A DNA stretch of 64,000 bases from the NCBI GenBank assembly GCA_009840635.1, contig VXNL01000082.1:50269-114268 (forward strand), given 5' to 3'. Under the pieces are notes generated by a model. The model was not told the DNA's origin and did not search any database. It worked only from the letters and a program-made list of their open reading frames with translations. The stretch is from Acidobacteriota bacterium (GTDB lineage Bacteria > Acidobacteriota > Vicinamibacteria > Marinacidobacterales > Marinacidobacteraceae). Shown piece after piece: positions 7,886 to 15,599 of the stretch (position 1 is the first letter of the stretch; every line of letters starts with the position of its first letter). A program made the translations under genes and the position numbers.

Positions 7886-10615
7886 TCAGCGCTCCGCGAG
7901 CCCGTTGCGGTGCTCGTGGATGGGCAGCCGCATGTTGTTGTCGTCGGGATGGGTGCGCCGGTAGTCCCCGGTGACGAACTGGGAGGCCTCGTCGGCCTTG
8001 AAGCGGAGGTACAGCTCGCGGTGGCGGGCGGCGCGCTCCGGATCCCGGAGGCCCTGGGAGGCGAGCATCAGGTTGTAGTGGGCCTCGAGGTCCTCGGGAT
8101 CGATGGAGAGCGTCTTCTCGAGCACCGCGACGGCATCGGCGAACTCACGCTTCAGGAACAGCAGGCGTCCGACCTGGTTGTTCACCACGCGGTCCCGCGG
8201 ATAGACCTCCTGCACCGCGTCGAGGTCGGCGAGCGCCTCGTCGTACCGGCCAAGCGCCTTCAGCGCCATCGCCCGGAAGAAGAGCGCCCGCGGAAGCCCC
8301 GGGGCCAGTTCCAGCGCCGCTTCCGCCGCCTCCCGGGCGCCCTCGGGATCCCCTTCCTGGAGACGGACCCGCGCGAGATTGACCGGCGCGTCCGCGAAGG
8401 CGGGGGCGAGCCGCGCCACGGTGGTGAAGGCGGCTTCCGCGGCGCGGAGGTCGCCGGCGAGCAGCATCCCGATGCCGTAGTCGTTGAAGCGCAGCGCTCT
8501 CGCGAGGTCACCCGGGGCGGGTTCGGGTGGGGGAGAGGCTTCACCGGCTACCGGAAGCCGGACCGAGGCGGCAGCCATCTCGACGATGGGCACGTCGGGC
8601 GCAGCGACGTCGTCCGCGAACCGGACCGCCCGGTCGTCGTAGTCCGAAGCCACCTCGCCGGTCTCGTCGAGCTGTCCCCGGAAGGTCCACTGGGTGTGCC
8701 ACCAGTCGAACTTCCGGTAGTTCAGACGCGCGGTCAGGGTCACTGGCCCCTCGACGTCCTCCGGGACCTGCAGCCGGTAGCGCACCGTGTGGGCCGCGCC
8801 CGGGGGGATCGGGGAGACATAGAGGACGCTGCGCGCCGACCAGGCGTTCCGCTTGTTGATCGGGTTGCCACGGGCGTCGAGCAGCAGCGAGCGGAAGAAG
8901 TGTGCGGAGCCGTCCACGGGCGCGTCGTCCGGCTCGCCCGCCTCGCCGGTGAAACCGCTCCAGAAGAAGGATCGGCCGGCGGCGTCTTCGGCCTGGAACT
9001 CGAGCCAGACCTCCTGGGCGTCGATGGTGCCGCTCGGGAAGAAGTGGCCCACGTTGCGGGTGCGCACCACGACGTCCACCCTCACCGATTCGCCCGGCAC
9101 CACTGCGGGAACCGCCTCGTCGAGGGGGGCGCTCAGTTCGCCGATCGGACCGGCGCCGGCATAGCGCGCGGTGGGTGCGGCCGCCTCTTCTCCCACCGCG
9201 AAAGTGGATGCCAGGGCCAGTGGGTCGGGGCCAACGGCCGGCTGCGCTTCGTCGTGGCCTTCGCCGGCATCGTCACGCACGAGGCCGAAGATGTCCACGG
9301 TCACCTGTCCGGCGCGGAGGAAGTCGCGGACCGCCTGGAGCTGATCGTCGAGACCGAAGTGGGTGGGAAGCGCGGTGTTGGCGGTGGCGAAGCGATGGGA
9401 GCGGATCAGGCCGCCCACGGCCGCCGGGTCCTCGCCGGCCACCGGCGGCATGTGGCAGTCGGCGCACGTCTTGGGAGACTCGGGGTAGTAGAACGATCGG
9501 GCGCCCTCTCCGGACACGCCGCTCGCCTGCCAGTTGTCGTAGCTGTTGAAACCCCGCAGCCAGCGGTAGTCGTTGACCGGCTCGTCGAGATGCACCTTGT
9601 GGCACGTCGAGCAGAAGGCCGAGCTGTCGCCGGTGTGGAGCGGCTTCAGGAACGCCTGGCGGTGGGGTTCGGGGTCGAGGTGGATGACGAGGTCGTGAAG
9701 GGTCCGGATCAGCGGATCCTCCGAGGTGGCGAGGTCGTGCATCTCCGGGTACTCGATGACGAACCCGGCGTTCCCCATCGTGTCCTTCACCCGGGTGATC
9801 GCGTGGCAGGAAACGCAGCCGAGTCCGGCGCTTGCGGATGGACGGTCCACGATCTCGGCGATCGGCTGGTCCATGAGTCCGCTGAAGAGCACCGCGTGGT
9901 CGTGACAGCCGGCGCACCACTTCGACGGGGTGACGCCGACGACGTCCTGCATGTATTCGATGGAGCGGCGGTACCAGGGGTTGTTGAAGGAGGCGAAGCG
10001 ATGCGCCGACTCGCTCCACTGGTGGGTGATGTCGGCGTGGCAGCGGCCGCACGCGTCGCTGCCCAGGAAGAACTCCTCGGGGATGAGCCCTCCGTGACGG
10101 GTTTCGGCCGCCGATGGGAAGAAGGGTCCGTCCGCCCCGCCCATCGCCTCGCCCGACATGGTCGTCGGCGGCAGCCCGGCGTTCAGCAGCGGTCCGGACG
10201 CCGGGAGCAACGGTCTCAGGAGGGCCCCCGCCGGGATGGCGACGGCCAGCAGCAGTGGAGCGAACAGCACCCGGCGCCTGGCGAGAAGCGCCGCGAACCC
10301 GGCGGCGGCGGCGAGGTGGACGTAGAGGAGCGGCCGGGTCGCCAGGGTCGATCCGACGACGGCGAGCCCCAGTCCGGTGAGCGTCAGCAGGGATCCCGCG
10401 ACCCAGAACCAGCGCCGCAGCGGATCGGTTCGGAGCGCGGGGCCGACCTTCTTCCACCCCCAGAGCATCAGTTTGAGCGCCGCGATGCCGAGCACCGGGT
10501 GCAGGAGGATCTGCGCGGAGTGGAAGAGGTTCGCTCCCCGCGCGGCCAGCAGGTACCCGGAATTGACCAGCAGCAGCGCCGCGGTGGCGACCAGGAACCG
10601 GTGGCGGAGAATCAG
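7886..10615 (-). CDS. Membrane-anchored pentaheme cytochrome with TPR domain
   Basis: About 909 residues. The first 170 hold four to five hydrophobic helices. A periplasmic region follows with five CxxCH motifs (CGRCH, CAGCH, CVSCH, CSTCH, CADCH), then a beta-rich domain, and the last 170 residues are TPRs. This suggests an electron-transfer protein anchored in the inner membrane. No ATG, GTG or TTG precedes the first membrane helix in the usable interval. The best placed start is a CTG at 10615 that overlaps the TGA of the upstream TVP38 gene as CTGA, mirroring the ATGA overlap one gene earlier. The next in-frame ATG (near 10470) would remove a helix. The start therefore remains uncertain. 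Confidence 0.75.
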   Translation of the reverse strand: MILRHRFLVATAALLLVNSGYLLAARGANLFHSAQILLHPVLGIAALKLMLWGWKKVGPALRTDPLRRWFWVAGSLLTLTGLGLAVVGSTLATRPLLYVHLAAAAGFAALLARRRVLFAPLLLAVAIPAGALLRPLLPASGPLLNAGLPPTTMSGEAMGGADGPFFPSAAETRHGGLIPEEFFLGSDACGRCHADITHQWSESAHRFASFNNPWYRRSIEYMQDVVGVTPSKWCAGCHDHAVLFSGLMDQPIAEIVDRPSASAGLGCVSCHAITRVKDTMGNAGFVIEYPEMHDLATSEDPLIRTLHDLVIHLDPEPHRQAFLKPLHTGDSSAFCSTCHKVHLDEPVNDYRWLRGFNSYDNWQASGVSGEGARSFYYPESPKTCADCHMPPVAGEDPAAVGGLIRSHRFATANTALPTHFGLDDQLQAVRDFLRAGQVTVDIFGLVRDDAGEGHDEAQPAVGPDPLALASTFAVGEEAAAPTARYAGAGPIGELSAPLDEAVPAVVPGESVRVDVVVRTRNVGHFFPSGTIDAQEVWLEFQAEDAAGRSFFWSGFTGEAGEPDDAPVDGSAHFFRSLLLDARGNPINKRNAWSARSVLYVSPIPPGAAHTVRYRLQVPEDVEGPVTLTARLNYRKFDWWHTQWTFRGQLDETGEVASDYDDRAVRFADDVAAPDVPIVEMAAASVRLPVAGEASPPPEPAPGDLARALRFNDYGIGMLLAGDLRAAEAAFTTVARLAPAFADAPVNLARVRLQEGDPEGAREAAEAALELAPGLPRALFFRAMALKALGRYDEALADLDAVQEVYPRDRVVNNQVGRLLFLKREFADAVAVLEKTLSIDPEDLEAHYNLMLASQGLRDPERAARHRELYLRFKADEASQFVTGDYRRTHPDDNNMRLPIHEHRNGLAER

Positions 10616-11292
10616 GACGAACCTCCGGACTCCACGCCGGCCTCGCGGAGCGCCTTCCTGGCGATCCGGGTGATCAGGATCGTGACCAGCACGAACGCGG
10701 CGAGACCGACGATCCGCAGCCCGGCTTCCAGCGGGTCCGATTCGCCGGAGACGGCGCGGGCGACGCTGCTCCCCAGATAGATGTAGAGAAGCGTTCCCGG
10801 GAGGATCCCGGTCGCCGAGGCCAGCAGATAGCCCATGAACGAGACGCCCGTCAGTCCGTAGGCGTAGTTGAGTACCGTGAACGGGAACACCGGCGTCAAC
10901 CGGGTGAGGAAGACGATCTTCCAGCCCTCGGCGGCCACCGCGCGGTCCACCGCGGCGAAGGAGGGCTTCGCGGCGAGCCAGCCGGTCACCCGTTCGCGGG
11001 CGAGCCGCCGGGCAGCGAGGAAGGCGAGCGCCAGTCCGGTCGTGGCTCCCAGCCAGACCGCGGCGGTGCCGGCGCCGAACCCGAAGGCGCCGCCCGCGAT
11101 GAGGGTGAGCGCCGATCCCGGGACCGCGAACACGGTGGCGACGGCGTAGAGCGCCGCGAAGACAAGGAGTCCCGCGGTTCCCTGACCCTGCGCCCACCCG
11201 GCGCCCGCCTCGATCCAGTCACCGATGGGGAAGATCACCACGAGCGCGACGATCAGGACGAGGAGCGCGCCGAGCTTGAGATTCCTGCTCAT
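10612..11292 (-). CDS. TVP38/TMEM64 family membrane protein
   Basis: A protein of 226 residues with about six hydrophobic segments. It has the SNARE-associated (VTT/DedA-like) pattern: a GSALTLIAGGAFGFGAGTAA-like motif around residue 60 and an LTRLTPVFPFTVLNYAYGLTG segment around residue 130. Family members are inner-membrane proteins related to DedA, with proposed lipid or ion transport roles. I chose the ATG at 11292 because it overlaps the TGA of the upstream oxidoreductase gene (ATGA); an ATG 21 bases earlier is possible. The pairing of a TVP38 gene with a MerA-like flavoprotein recurs in bacteria, which suggests a joint, still undefined, membrane redox or metal-related task. Confidence 0.85.
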   Translation of the reverse strand: MSRNLKLGALLVLIVALVVIFPIGDWIEAGAGWAQGQGTAGLLVFAALYAVATVFAVPGSALTLIAGGAFGFGAGTAAVWLGATTGLALAFLAARRLARERVTGWLAAKPSFAAVDRAVAAEGWKIVFLTRLTPVFPFTVLNYAYGLTGVSFMGYLLASATGILPGTLLYIYLGSSVARAVSGESDPLEAGLRIVGLAAFVLVTILITRIARKALREAGVESGGSS

Positions 11293-12749
11293 CGCCGCCT
11301 CCGGTAGAGCCATTCGAAGATCGCTTTCGCGCGCGGGGTCAGCCGGGTGCGCTGGTAGGCGTCCGCCACCCGCTGCGCCGCCTGGGCCCAGGTGGGATAG
11401 CCGTGAATCGTCGAGGACAGCGACGCCAGTCCGACCCCGTGCTTCGCGGCGACCATGATCTCGTGAAGGATCTCACCCGCGCGGGGGGCGCAGACGGTGG
11501 CGCCCAGGATTTCGTCCTTGCCCTTCCGCGTGAGGACCTTCACGAAGCCCCGGGTCGCCGCCTCGGTGATCGCACGGTCGAGATCGTCGTTGCGGTGCCG
11601 GTGGACGTCCACGGGGATGTTCTTCGCCTCCGCGTCCTCCTCCCGGAGCCCGAAGTGGGCGACTTCGGGGTCGACGTAGGTGACCCAGGGGACGTAGCGG
11701 TAGTCCGCCTTCGCGCGGGGCAGGGGGGGCGGCAGGAGGATGTTCCGCACCACCAGCCGCGCCTGGTAGTCGGCGGTGTGGGTGAAGCGGTAGGGACCGG
11801 CCACGTCTCCGCACGCGTAGATGTGGCCCACGTTTGTGCGAAGCGCGCCGTCCACGGGCACGCCGCCCCGGACGTCGTACTCGACTCCGGCGGCTTCGAG
11901 ACCGAGGTCCCGCACGTTCGGAGACCTTCCGGTGGCCACCAGGAGCCTCGAAGCGGTGACCGAGCGGGTGCCGCCGTTACAGCCCATCTCCGCGGTGACG
12001 TCGCCGTTGGACTCCCGGTGGAATCCCTCGACGCGGCAGTCGGTGACGGTCTCGATCCCTTCGGCCGCGAAGGCTTCGTGAACGACCGCCGAGGCCTCGG
12101 CATCGTCCCGGGGCAGGAGCCGGCTGACATCCGTGAGGATCGTCACCCGGACCCCGAGCCGGTTCATGACCTGGCCCATCTCGCACCCGATGGGGCCGCC
12201 CCCGAGCACGATCAGCGATTCGGGAGGCGTTTCCTGCTCGTCGAAGAAGGTCTCGTTGGTGAAGTAGGGCGCCTCGTCGATCCCCGGGATGGGAGGGACG
12301 AGCGGCCTCGTTCCGGTGGCGATCACGAAGTGGGCGCCCTCGAGACGGGTTCCGTCGTCGAGTTCCACCGCGTGCGGGCTGACGAACCGGGCGCGGGCTT
12401 CGAAGACGTCCACCCCGAGACCCTCGAACCGCTCCACCGAGTCGTTGGGAGCGATCCGGGCGCGCCGCTCGCGCATGTGCTCGAAGACGCGCTGGAAGCG
12501 GAAACGCGGCTCCATCGCATCGAGTCCGTGGGCTTCCGCGTTGCGGATGCTCTGGATCAGCTTCGAGGTGGACACGAGCGCCTTCGAGGGCACGCACCCA
12601 TAGTTGAGGCAGTCGCCACCCATCTTGGCGGCCTCCACCAAGGCGACCCGTCCTCCGAGCCCGGCGGTGCCGGCGGCGGTAACGAGACCCGCCGTGCCCG
12701 CTCCGATGATGACTACGTTGTATCGGCCCTTGCCGCGTTCATTCTTCAT
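11289..12749 (-). CDS. FAD-dependent pyridine nucleotide-disulfide oxidoreductase
   Basis: A protein of 486 residues. It has an N-terminal FAD-binding GxGxxG (IIGAGTAG), the redox-active disulfide motif GGDCLNYGCVPSK with C47 and C52, a second nucleotide-binding GGGPIGCEMGQ, the FAD motif YACGDVAG and a dimerisation domain ending IHGYPTWAQ. This is the class I disulfide oxidoreductase fold shared by lipoamide dehydrogenase and mercuric reductase. It has no N-terminal heavy-metal domain and no C-terminal Cys pair, so mercury reduction is unlikely. It heads an operon with the TVP38 protein and the pentaheme cytochrome, which could place it in a membrane-linked electron chain. The acceptor is unknown. 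Confidence 0.85.
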   Translation of the reverse strand: MKNERGKGRYNVVIIGAGTAGLVTAAGTAGLGGRVALVEAAKMGGDCLNYGCVPSKALVSTSKLIQSIRNAEAHGLDAMEPRFRFQRVFEHMRERRARIAPNDSVERFEGLGVDVFEARARFVSPHAVELDDGTRLEGAHFVIATGTRPLVPPIPGIDEAPYFTNETFFDEQETPPESLIVLGGGPIGCEMGQVMNRLGVRVTILTDVSRLLPRDDAEASAVVHEAFAAEGIETVTDCRVEGFHRESNGDVTAEMGCNGGTRSVTASRLLVATGRSPNVRDLGLEAAGVEYDVRGGVPVDGALRTNVGHIYACGDVAGPYRFTHTADYQARLVVRNILLPPPLPRAKADYRYVPWVTYVDPEVAHFGLREEDAEAKNIPVDVHRHRNDDLDRAITEAATRGFVKVLTRKGKDEILGATVCAPRAGEILHEIMVAAKHGVGLASLSSTIHGYPTWAQAAQRVADAYQRTRLTPRAKAIFEWLYRRRR

Positions 12750-12789
12750 GCTTCGTACGGAACTCTATTCCGGCCGGGTGCGGGGCATG

Positions 12790-12825
12790 CCGGGCGGACC
12801 GGCGCGCCGAGCGGACGCCGCCCGG
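12790..12825 (-). terminator. Hairpin after beta-barrel gene
   Basis: The 8-base arms 12790-12797 and 12818-12825 pair perfectly. They begin one base past the TGA of the beta-barrel gene, in front of the oxidoreductase operon. The GC-rich stem lacks a long T-run. It may end or attenuate transcription between the two genes. Confidence 0.4.
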
Positions 12826-12826
12826 G

Positions 12827-13726
12827 TCAGAACTCGTAGCGGATCGTGAAGGTGAGCGCCCAGAGCGAGACGTCGTCGGTGGTCATCACGTAGCGGATCC
12901 GCTCCCCGCGGCCGACGTCGGACTCGTGGCTGCGGAGCTGTACCCACTCGTCGTCACCCTCGAGGGTGGAGAAGGCGGCCCTCCGGAGCCGCACTCCGAA
13001 GCCCGCCGGTCCGATTCCCCCGAAGTCGGCGCCGACGATGGCCTGGTAGCCGAGGAGCAGGTCGGAGAGCGTGGTCCGGCCGATGGTGGTGGTGCCCGCC
13101 ACCTTCGCGTTCAGCAGCGGATCGCGGAAGGTGGTGATGTACGCGGGATCGTCGTTCCGCTTCCAGCGGACGAAGTAGTCGAGCGAGGCGCTCATGGCGC
13201 CCACCCCGACGCCGACCCAGGGCGAAATCCCGGCGTTCGGGAGCGGGTCGAAATAGAGGTTCGCGAAGACGGCGTGACCCTTCAGGTCCCGGGCGCTCCC
13301 CTCGGTCGTCTCGAGTTCCTGCTCCGCCTTGTCCTGCGTCTCCACGTCGCCGATCCGAAACGCCAGCTCGTCGCCGAGCGTTGCGCCGAGGAACGAGTAC
13401 TCGGCCTCGACCCGCAGGTTGCCGGTGAGGCGCCAGCCGGCCGCCAGCGAGGCGATGACCCCGCCTCCGGCCGCGAAGTCATGGGACCAGGAGGTCCGGG
13501 GCGGGGGCGTGGCGCAACGGTCGCCCACCTCGATCTGATCGGGGTTGATGAGCAGGTCGCACTGGGTGCTCCAGTCGTTGTCGGATCCGTCGAGGGTGAT
13601 GCCCGGGTTGCGCGTCCGGCCGAGCTCCATCCGCAGGTAGCGGTTCTCCTGCGCCTCGGCCACGGCCGACAGGCCGAGGGCGGCGGTCAGGAGCGCCGCG
13701 GTGATGGACGGGATCGGGCGTTGCAT
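12827..13726 (-). CDS. Outer-membrane beta-barrel (opacity-like) protein
   Basis: A protein of 299 residues with a signal peptide ending near AVAEAQ (residue 25). The mature sequence shows alternating amphipathic strands (GGGVIASLAAGWRLTG, LRVEAEYSFLG, ISPWVGVGVGAMSASLDY) and ends in a typical last strand, LTFTIRYEF, with terminal Phe, the signal for BAM-dependent insertion. It resembles OmpA-like or opacity barrels; its ligand is unknown. An extracellular-loop region contains two Cys (DLLINPDQIEVGDRC) that could form a disulfide. It lies upstream of the oxidoreductase operon and is divergent from RNase HII, with 41 bases between the two starts. Confidence 0.65.
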   Translation of the reverse strand: MQRPIPSITAALLTAALGLSAVAEAQENRYLRMELGRTRNPGITLDGSDNDWSTQCDLLINPDQIEVGDRCATPPPRTSWSHDFAAGGGVIASLAAGWRLTGNLRVEAEYSFLGATLGDELAFRIGDVETQDKAEQELETTEGSARDLKGHAVFANLYFDPLPNAGISPWVGVGVGAMSASLDYFVRWKRNDDPAYITTFRDPLLNAKVAGTTTIGRTTLSDLLLGYQAIVGADFGGIGPAGFGVRLRRAAFSTLEGDDEWVQLRSHESDVGRGERIRYVMTTDDVSLWALTFTIRYEF

Positions 13727-13767
13727 GAACAGGACCTCCGGAACGGTTGCGGCGGTAGGCTAGCCGG

Positions 13768-14454
13768 ATGGCCGAGCGCGGGAGCGGCACGAAAAGCGCC
13801 TCCGGGCGCTGGGTTCTCGGGCTCGACGAAGCGGGACGCGGCGCGGCATTTGGACCGATGGTGGTCGCGGGGGTGGCGCTGGACCCGCTGAAGGCCGGCG
13901 CGCTCACGCGGCTGGGAGTGCGGGACTCCAAACAGTTCGGGGCCGGTGACGCGGCGCGCACGCACCGGCGGGCGCTGACCTCGCACATCGAGCGGCTCTC
14001 CGAGTGCATCGTGATTCGGGTGCTGGACGCCTCCGAGGTGGACCGCTACGCCGAGGCCGGCGATCTGAACGTCCTCGAACGGCGCGCCGCCGACGAGATC
14101 CTGCGGGAGGCCGGTCCGGTGCACCGGGTGGTGGCGGACGGCCAGCGGCTCTTCCAGGCGCTTCGCCAGCGCTATCCGCATCTCGAAGCGGTTGACGACG
14201 GGGAGTCGCATCACGTGGCGGTGGCGGCGGCGAGCGTGATCGCCAAGGACCGCCGGGACGCACTGCTCGAGACCCTCATGGAGCCCTACGTGCCCGAATA
14301 CGGGGAGGTGGGGGGCGGCGGCTACGTCAACGCGGCCACCGAGCGGTTCCTGCGCGCCTATCACGAGCGCACGGGGAAACTGCCGCCCGAGACCCGCCGG
14401 AGCTGGAACTGGGACGTGATCCGCGAACTCCGCGGCGCCCCGAAGCTGTTCTAG
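13768..14454 (+). CDS. rnhB: Ribonuclease HII
   Basis: A protein of 228 residues. Type 2 RNase H motifs are in order: GLDEAGRG with the catalytic pair D20-E21, the DSKQ segment near residue 53, an ADGQ strand near residue 120 carrying the third acid, and HHVAVAAASVIAKDRRD with the fourth. The C-terminal GGGYVN...RRSWNW segment resembles the substrate-recognition region of archaeal-type RNase HII more than that of E. coli. The enzyme nicks RNA-DNA hybrids and starts ribonucleotide excision in the cytoplasm. The ATG start follows the divergent beta-barrel gene directly. A long inverted-repeat element begins nine bases after the stop. Confidence 0.9.
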   Translation: MAERGSGTKSASGRWVLGLDEAGRGAAFGPMVVAGVALDPLKAGALTRLGVRDSKQFGAGDAARTHRRALTSHIERLSECIVIRVLDASEVDRYAEAGDLNVLERRAADEILREAGPVHRVVADGQRLFQALRQRYPHLEAVDDGESHHVAVAAASVIAKDRRDALLETLMEPYVPEYGEVGGGGYVNAATERFLRAYHERTGKLPPETRRSWNWDVIRELRGAPKLF

Positions 14455-14462
14455 AAGGCGCG

Positions 14463-14630
14463 CCGGCTTGGAACGCCGGCTTCAGCCGGCACAGCGGCCC
14501 GCAGGGCCGCGGGCGGTTCGTCGCGACCCCGGGTGTATTGGCGGGCAGCCGCGCTCTAACGACGGATCAGGTGCGTCTCGCCGCCCGCCTTCGGCGGGCT
14601 GTGCCGGCTGAAGCCGGCGTTCCAAGCCGG
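14463..14630. repeat. Long inverted-repeat intergenic element A
   Basis: The left arm (14463-14495) and right arm (14598-14630) are perfect 33-base inverted copies. Each arm itself contains the hairpin unit CGCCGGCTTCAGCCGGC. Read on the minus strand, the interior is similar to the interiors of the elements at 23938 and 47798: the same CCGCCGAAGGCGGGCGG inner stem, the GACGAACCGCC block and a GCGGCCCTGCGGGCC hairpin. This copy is therefore inserted in the opposite orientation. It has no coding capacity and looks like a REP/MITE-like dispersed element that may also act as a terminator for rnhB. Confidence 0.8.
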
Positions 14631-14691
14631 TGCGCGATTGCGGCCGGACGGTCCCACGGAGTCCAGCCGGGGGACTCCCGCAGGTACCGCG

Positions 14692-14940
14692 TCAGTCGAA
14701 CAGCGTGTCGAGTTCGGGTCGGTGCTGTTGGTCCGGCTGCCGGCGTCCCTCGGCGAAAAAATCGTCGGAGAATGTGCCGGCGGTCGCGTCCAGCCACACC
14801 CAGTCCTTCGCGATCGGCTCGAGGACCACGTTTCGCCCCTGACGGCGGATCCACACTTCATCGCCTTCGATCCGGAACCCCTTCGGCAGGTGCACCGCCT
14901 GCGAACGCCCGTGCCAGAAGAGCTTCGTGGTTTGAGCCAT
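14692..14940 (-). CDS. Orphan VapB-type AbrB antitoxin
   Basis: A protein of 82 residues. The N-terminal half (TKLFWHGRSQAVHLPKGFRI, then GDEVWIRRQG and VVLEP) is the swapped-hairpin AbrB/MazE fold of VapB antitoxins. The C-terminal half is a flexible, acidic segment that would wrap a toxin. VapB normally neutralises and co-represses with a PIN-domain RNase (VapC) encoded immediately downstream. Here the space downstream holds only about 60 bases and then repeat element A; no PIN gene is present. The gene appears intact but lacks its partner. It starts 25 bases after the uracil-DNA glycosylase stop on the same strand. Confidence 0.75.
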   Translation of the reverse strand: MAQTTKLFWHGRSQAVHLPKGFRIEGDEVWIRRQGRNVVLEPIAKDWVWLDATAGTFSDDFFAEGRRQPDQQHRPELDTLFD

Positions 14941-14964
14941 GGTCCGCTTGTCCCGGAGTGAATC

Positions 14965-15594
14965 TCATTGAGGTATATCACTGGCTCCGACCCGCGCCGC
15001 CAGCAAACGGACGTGTTCCCGCGCCACCGGCTCGAGGGAGCGGTTGTAGAGGATCGCGGCGGGGTGGTAGAGGGTCACGAACTCGCGGTCCGGCCAATCG
15101 GGAAGCCCGAAGAACCGGCCCACCTGGTCGGCGAGCGGTCCCTTCGCGCGCTCGGGGGCGAAGTGCCGGAGCGCCGTCGCTCCCATCAGCGCAATCGCGC
15201 GCGCCGGGGAAAGGGCGAGTTGCCGCTCGAGGAAAGGGCGGCAGCGGGCGGCTTCTTCCCGGTGCGGCGCCCGGTTGCCTGGTGGCCGGCACTTGACCAC
15301 GTTCACGATGAGCAGGTGTTCGTCGGTGGAAAGCCCCTCCGTCGCGAAGAGGTCGTCCAGCATCCTTCCCGCCCGGCCGCAGAACGCGACGCCCCGGGCG
15401 TCCTCGTGGGCCCCGGGCGCCTCGCCGATCGCGAGAATCTTCGCGTCCGGATTCCCGCGATCCACCACAATGCGGGTTCTGCCCGCCGCCAGGGCGCAGC
15501 GCGTGCAGCCGCTTTCCCGGAGTCGCTCCCGAAACCCCGAATACCCATCGGCCGCGAGTACCGCGCGGAGCGGGTCCGAGCCTGACCCGGGCAC
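14965..15594 (-). CDS. Uracil-DNA glycosylase, type 4-like, Fe-S
   Basis: A protein of 209 residues of the uracil-DNA glycosylase superfamily. C30-x2-C33 near the N-terminus and two later cysteines (KCRPPGNR and AARCRPF) match the four [4Fe-4S] ligands of family 4/5 enzymes. The uracil-pocket motif GEAPGAHEDARG and the HPAA motif near residue 185 are present. The Gly-Glu in motif 1 agrees with family 4. It excises uracil from DNA in base-excision repair. The start is a GTG at 15594, followed by MPGSGSDPLRA. It sits five bases downstream of the acyl-CoA mutase gene on the same strand. Confidence 0.85.
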   Translation of the reverse strand: MPGSGSDPLRAVLAADGYSGFRERLRESGCTRCALAAGRTRIVVDRGNPDAKILAIGEAPGAHEDARGVAFCGRAGRMLDDLFATEGLSTDEHLLIVNVVKCRPPGNRAPHREEAARCRPFLERQLALSPARAIALMGATALRHFAPERAKGPLADQVGRFFGLPDWPDREFVTLYHPAAILYNRSLEPVAREHVRLLAARVGASDIPQ

Positions 15595-15599
15595 CGGGA

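Noticed and set aside
11289..12749. Mercuric reductase
   Set aside because: The redox CxxxxC is present, but the N-terminal metal-binding domain and the C-terminal vicinal cysteines are absent, and no mer genes are nearby.
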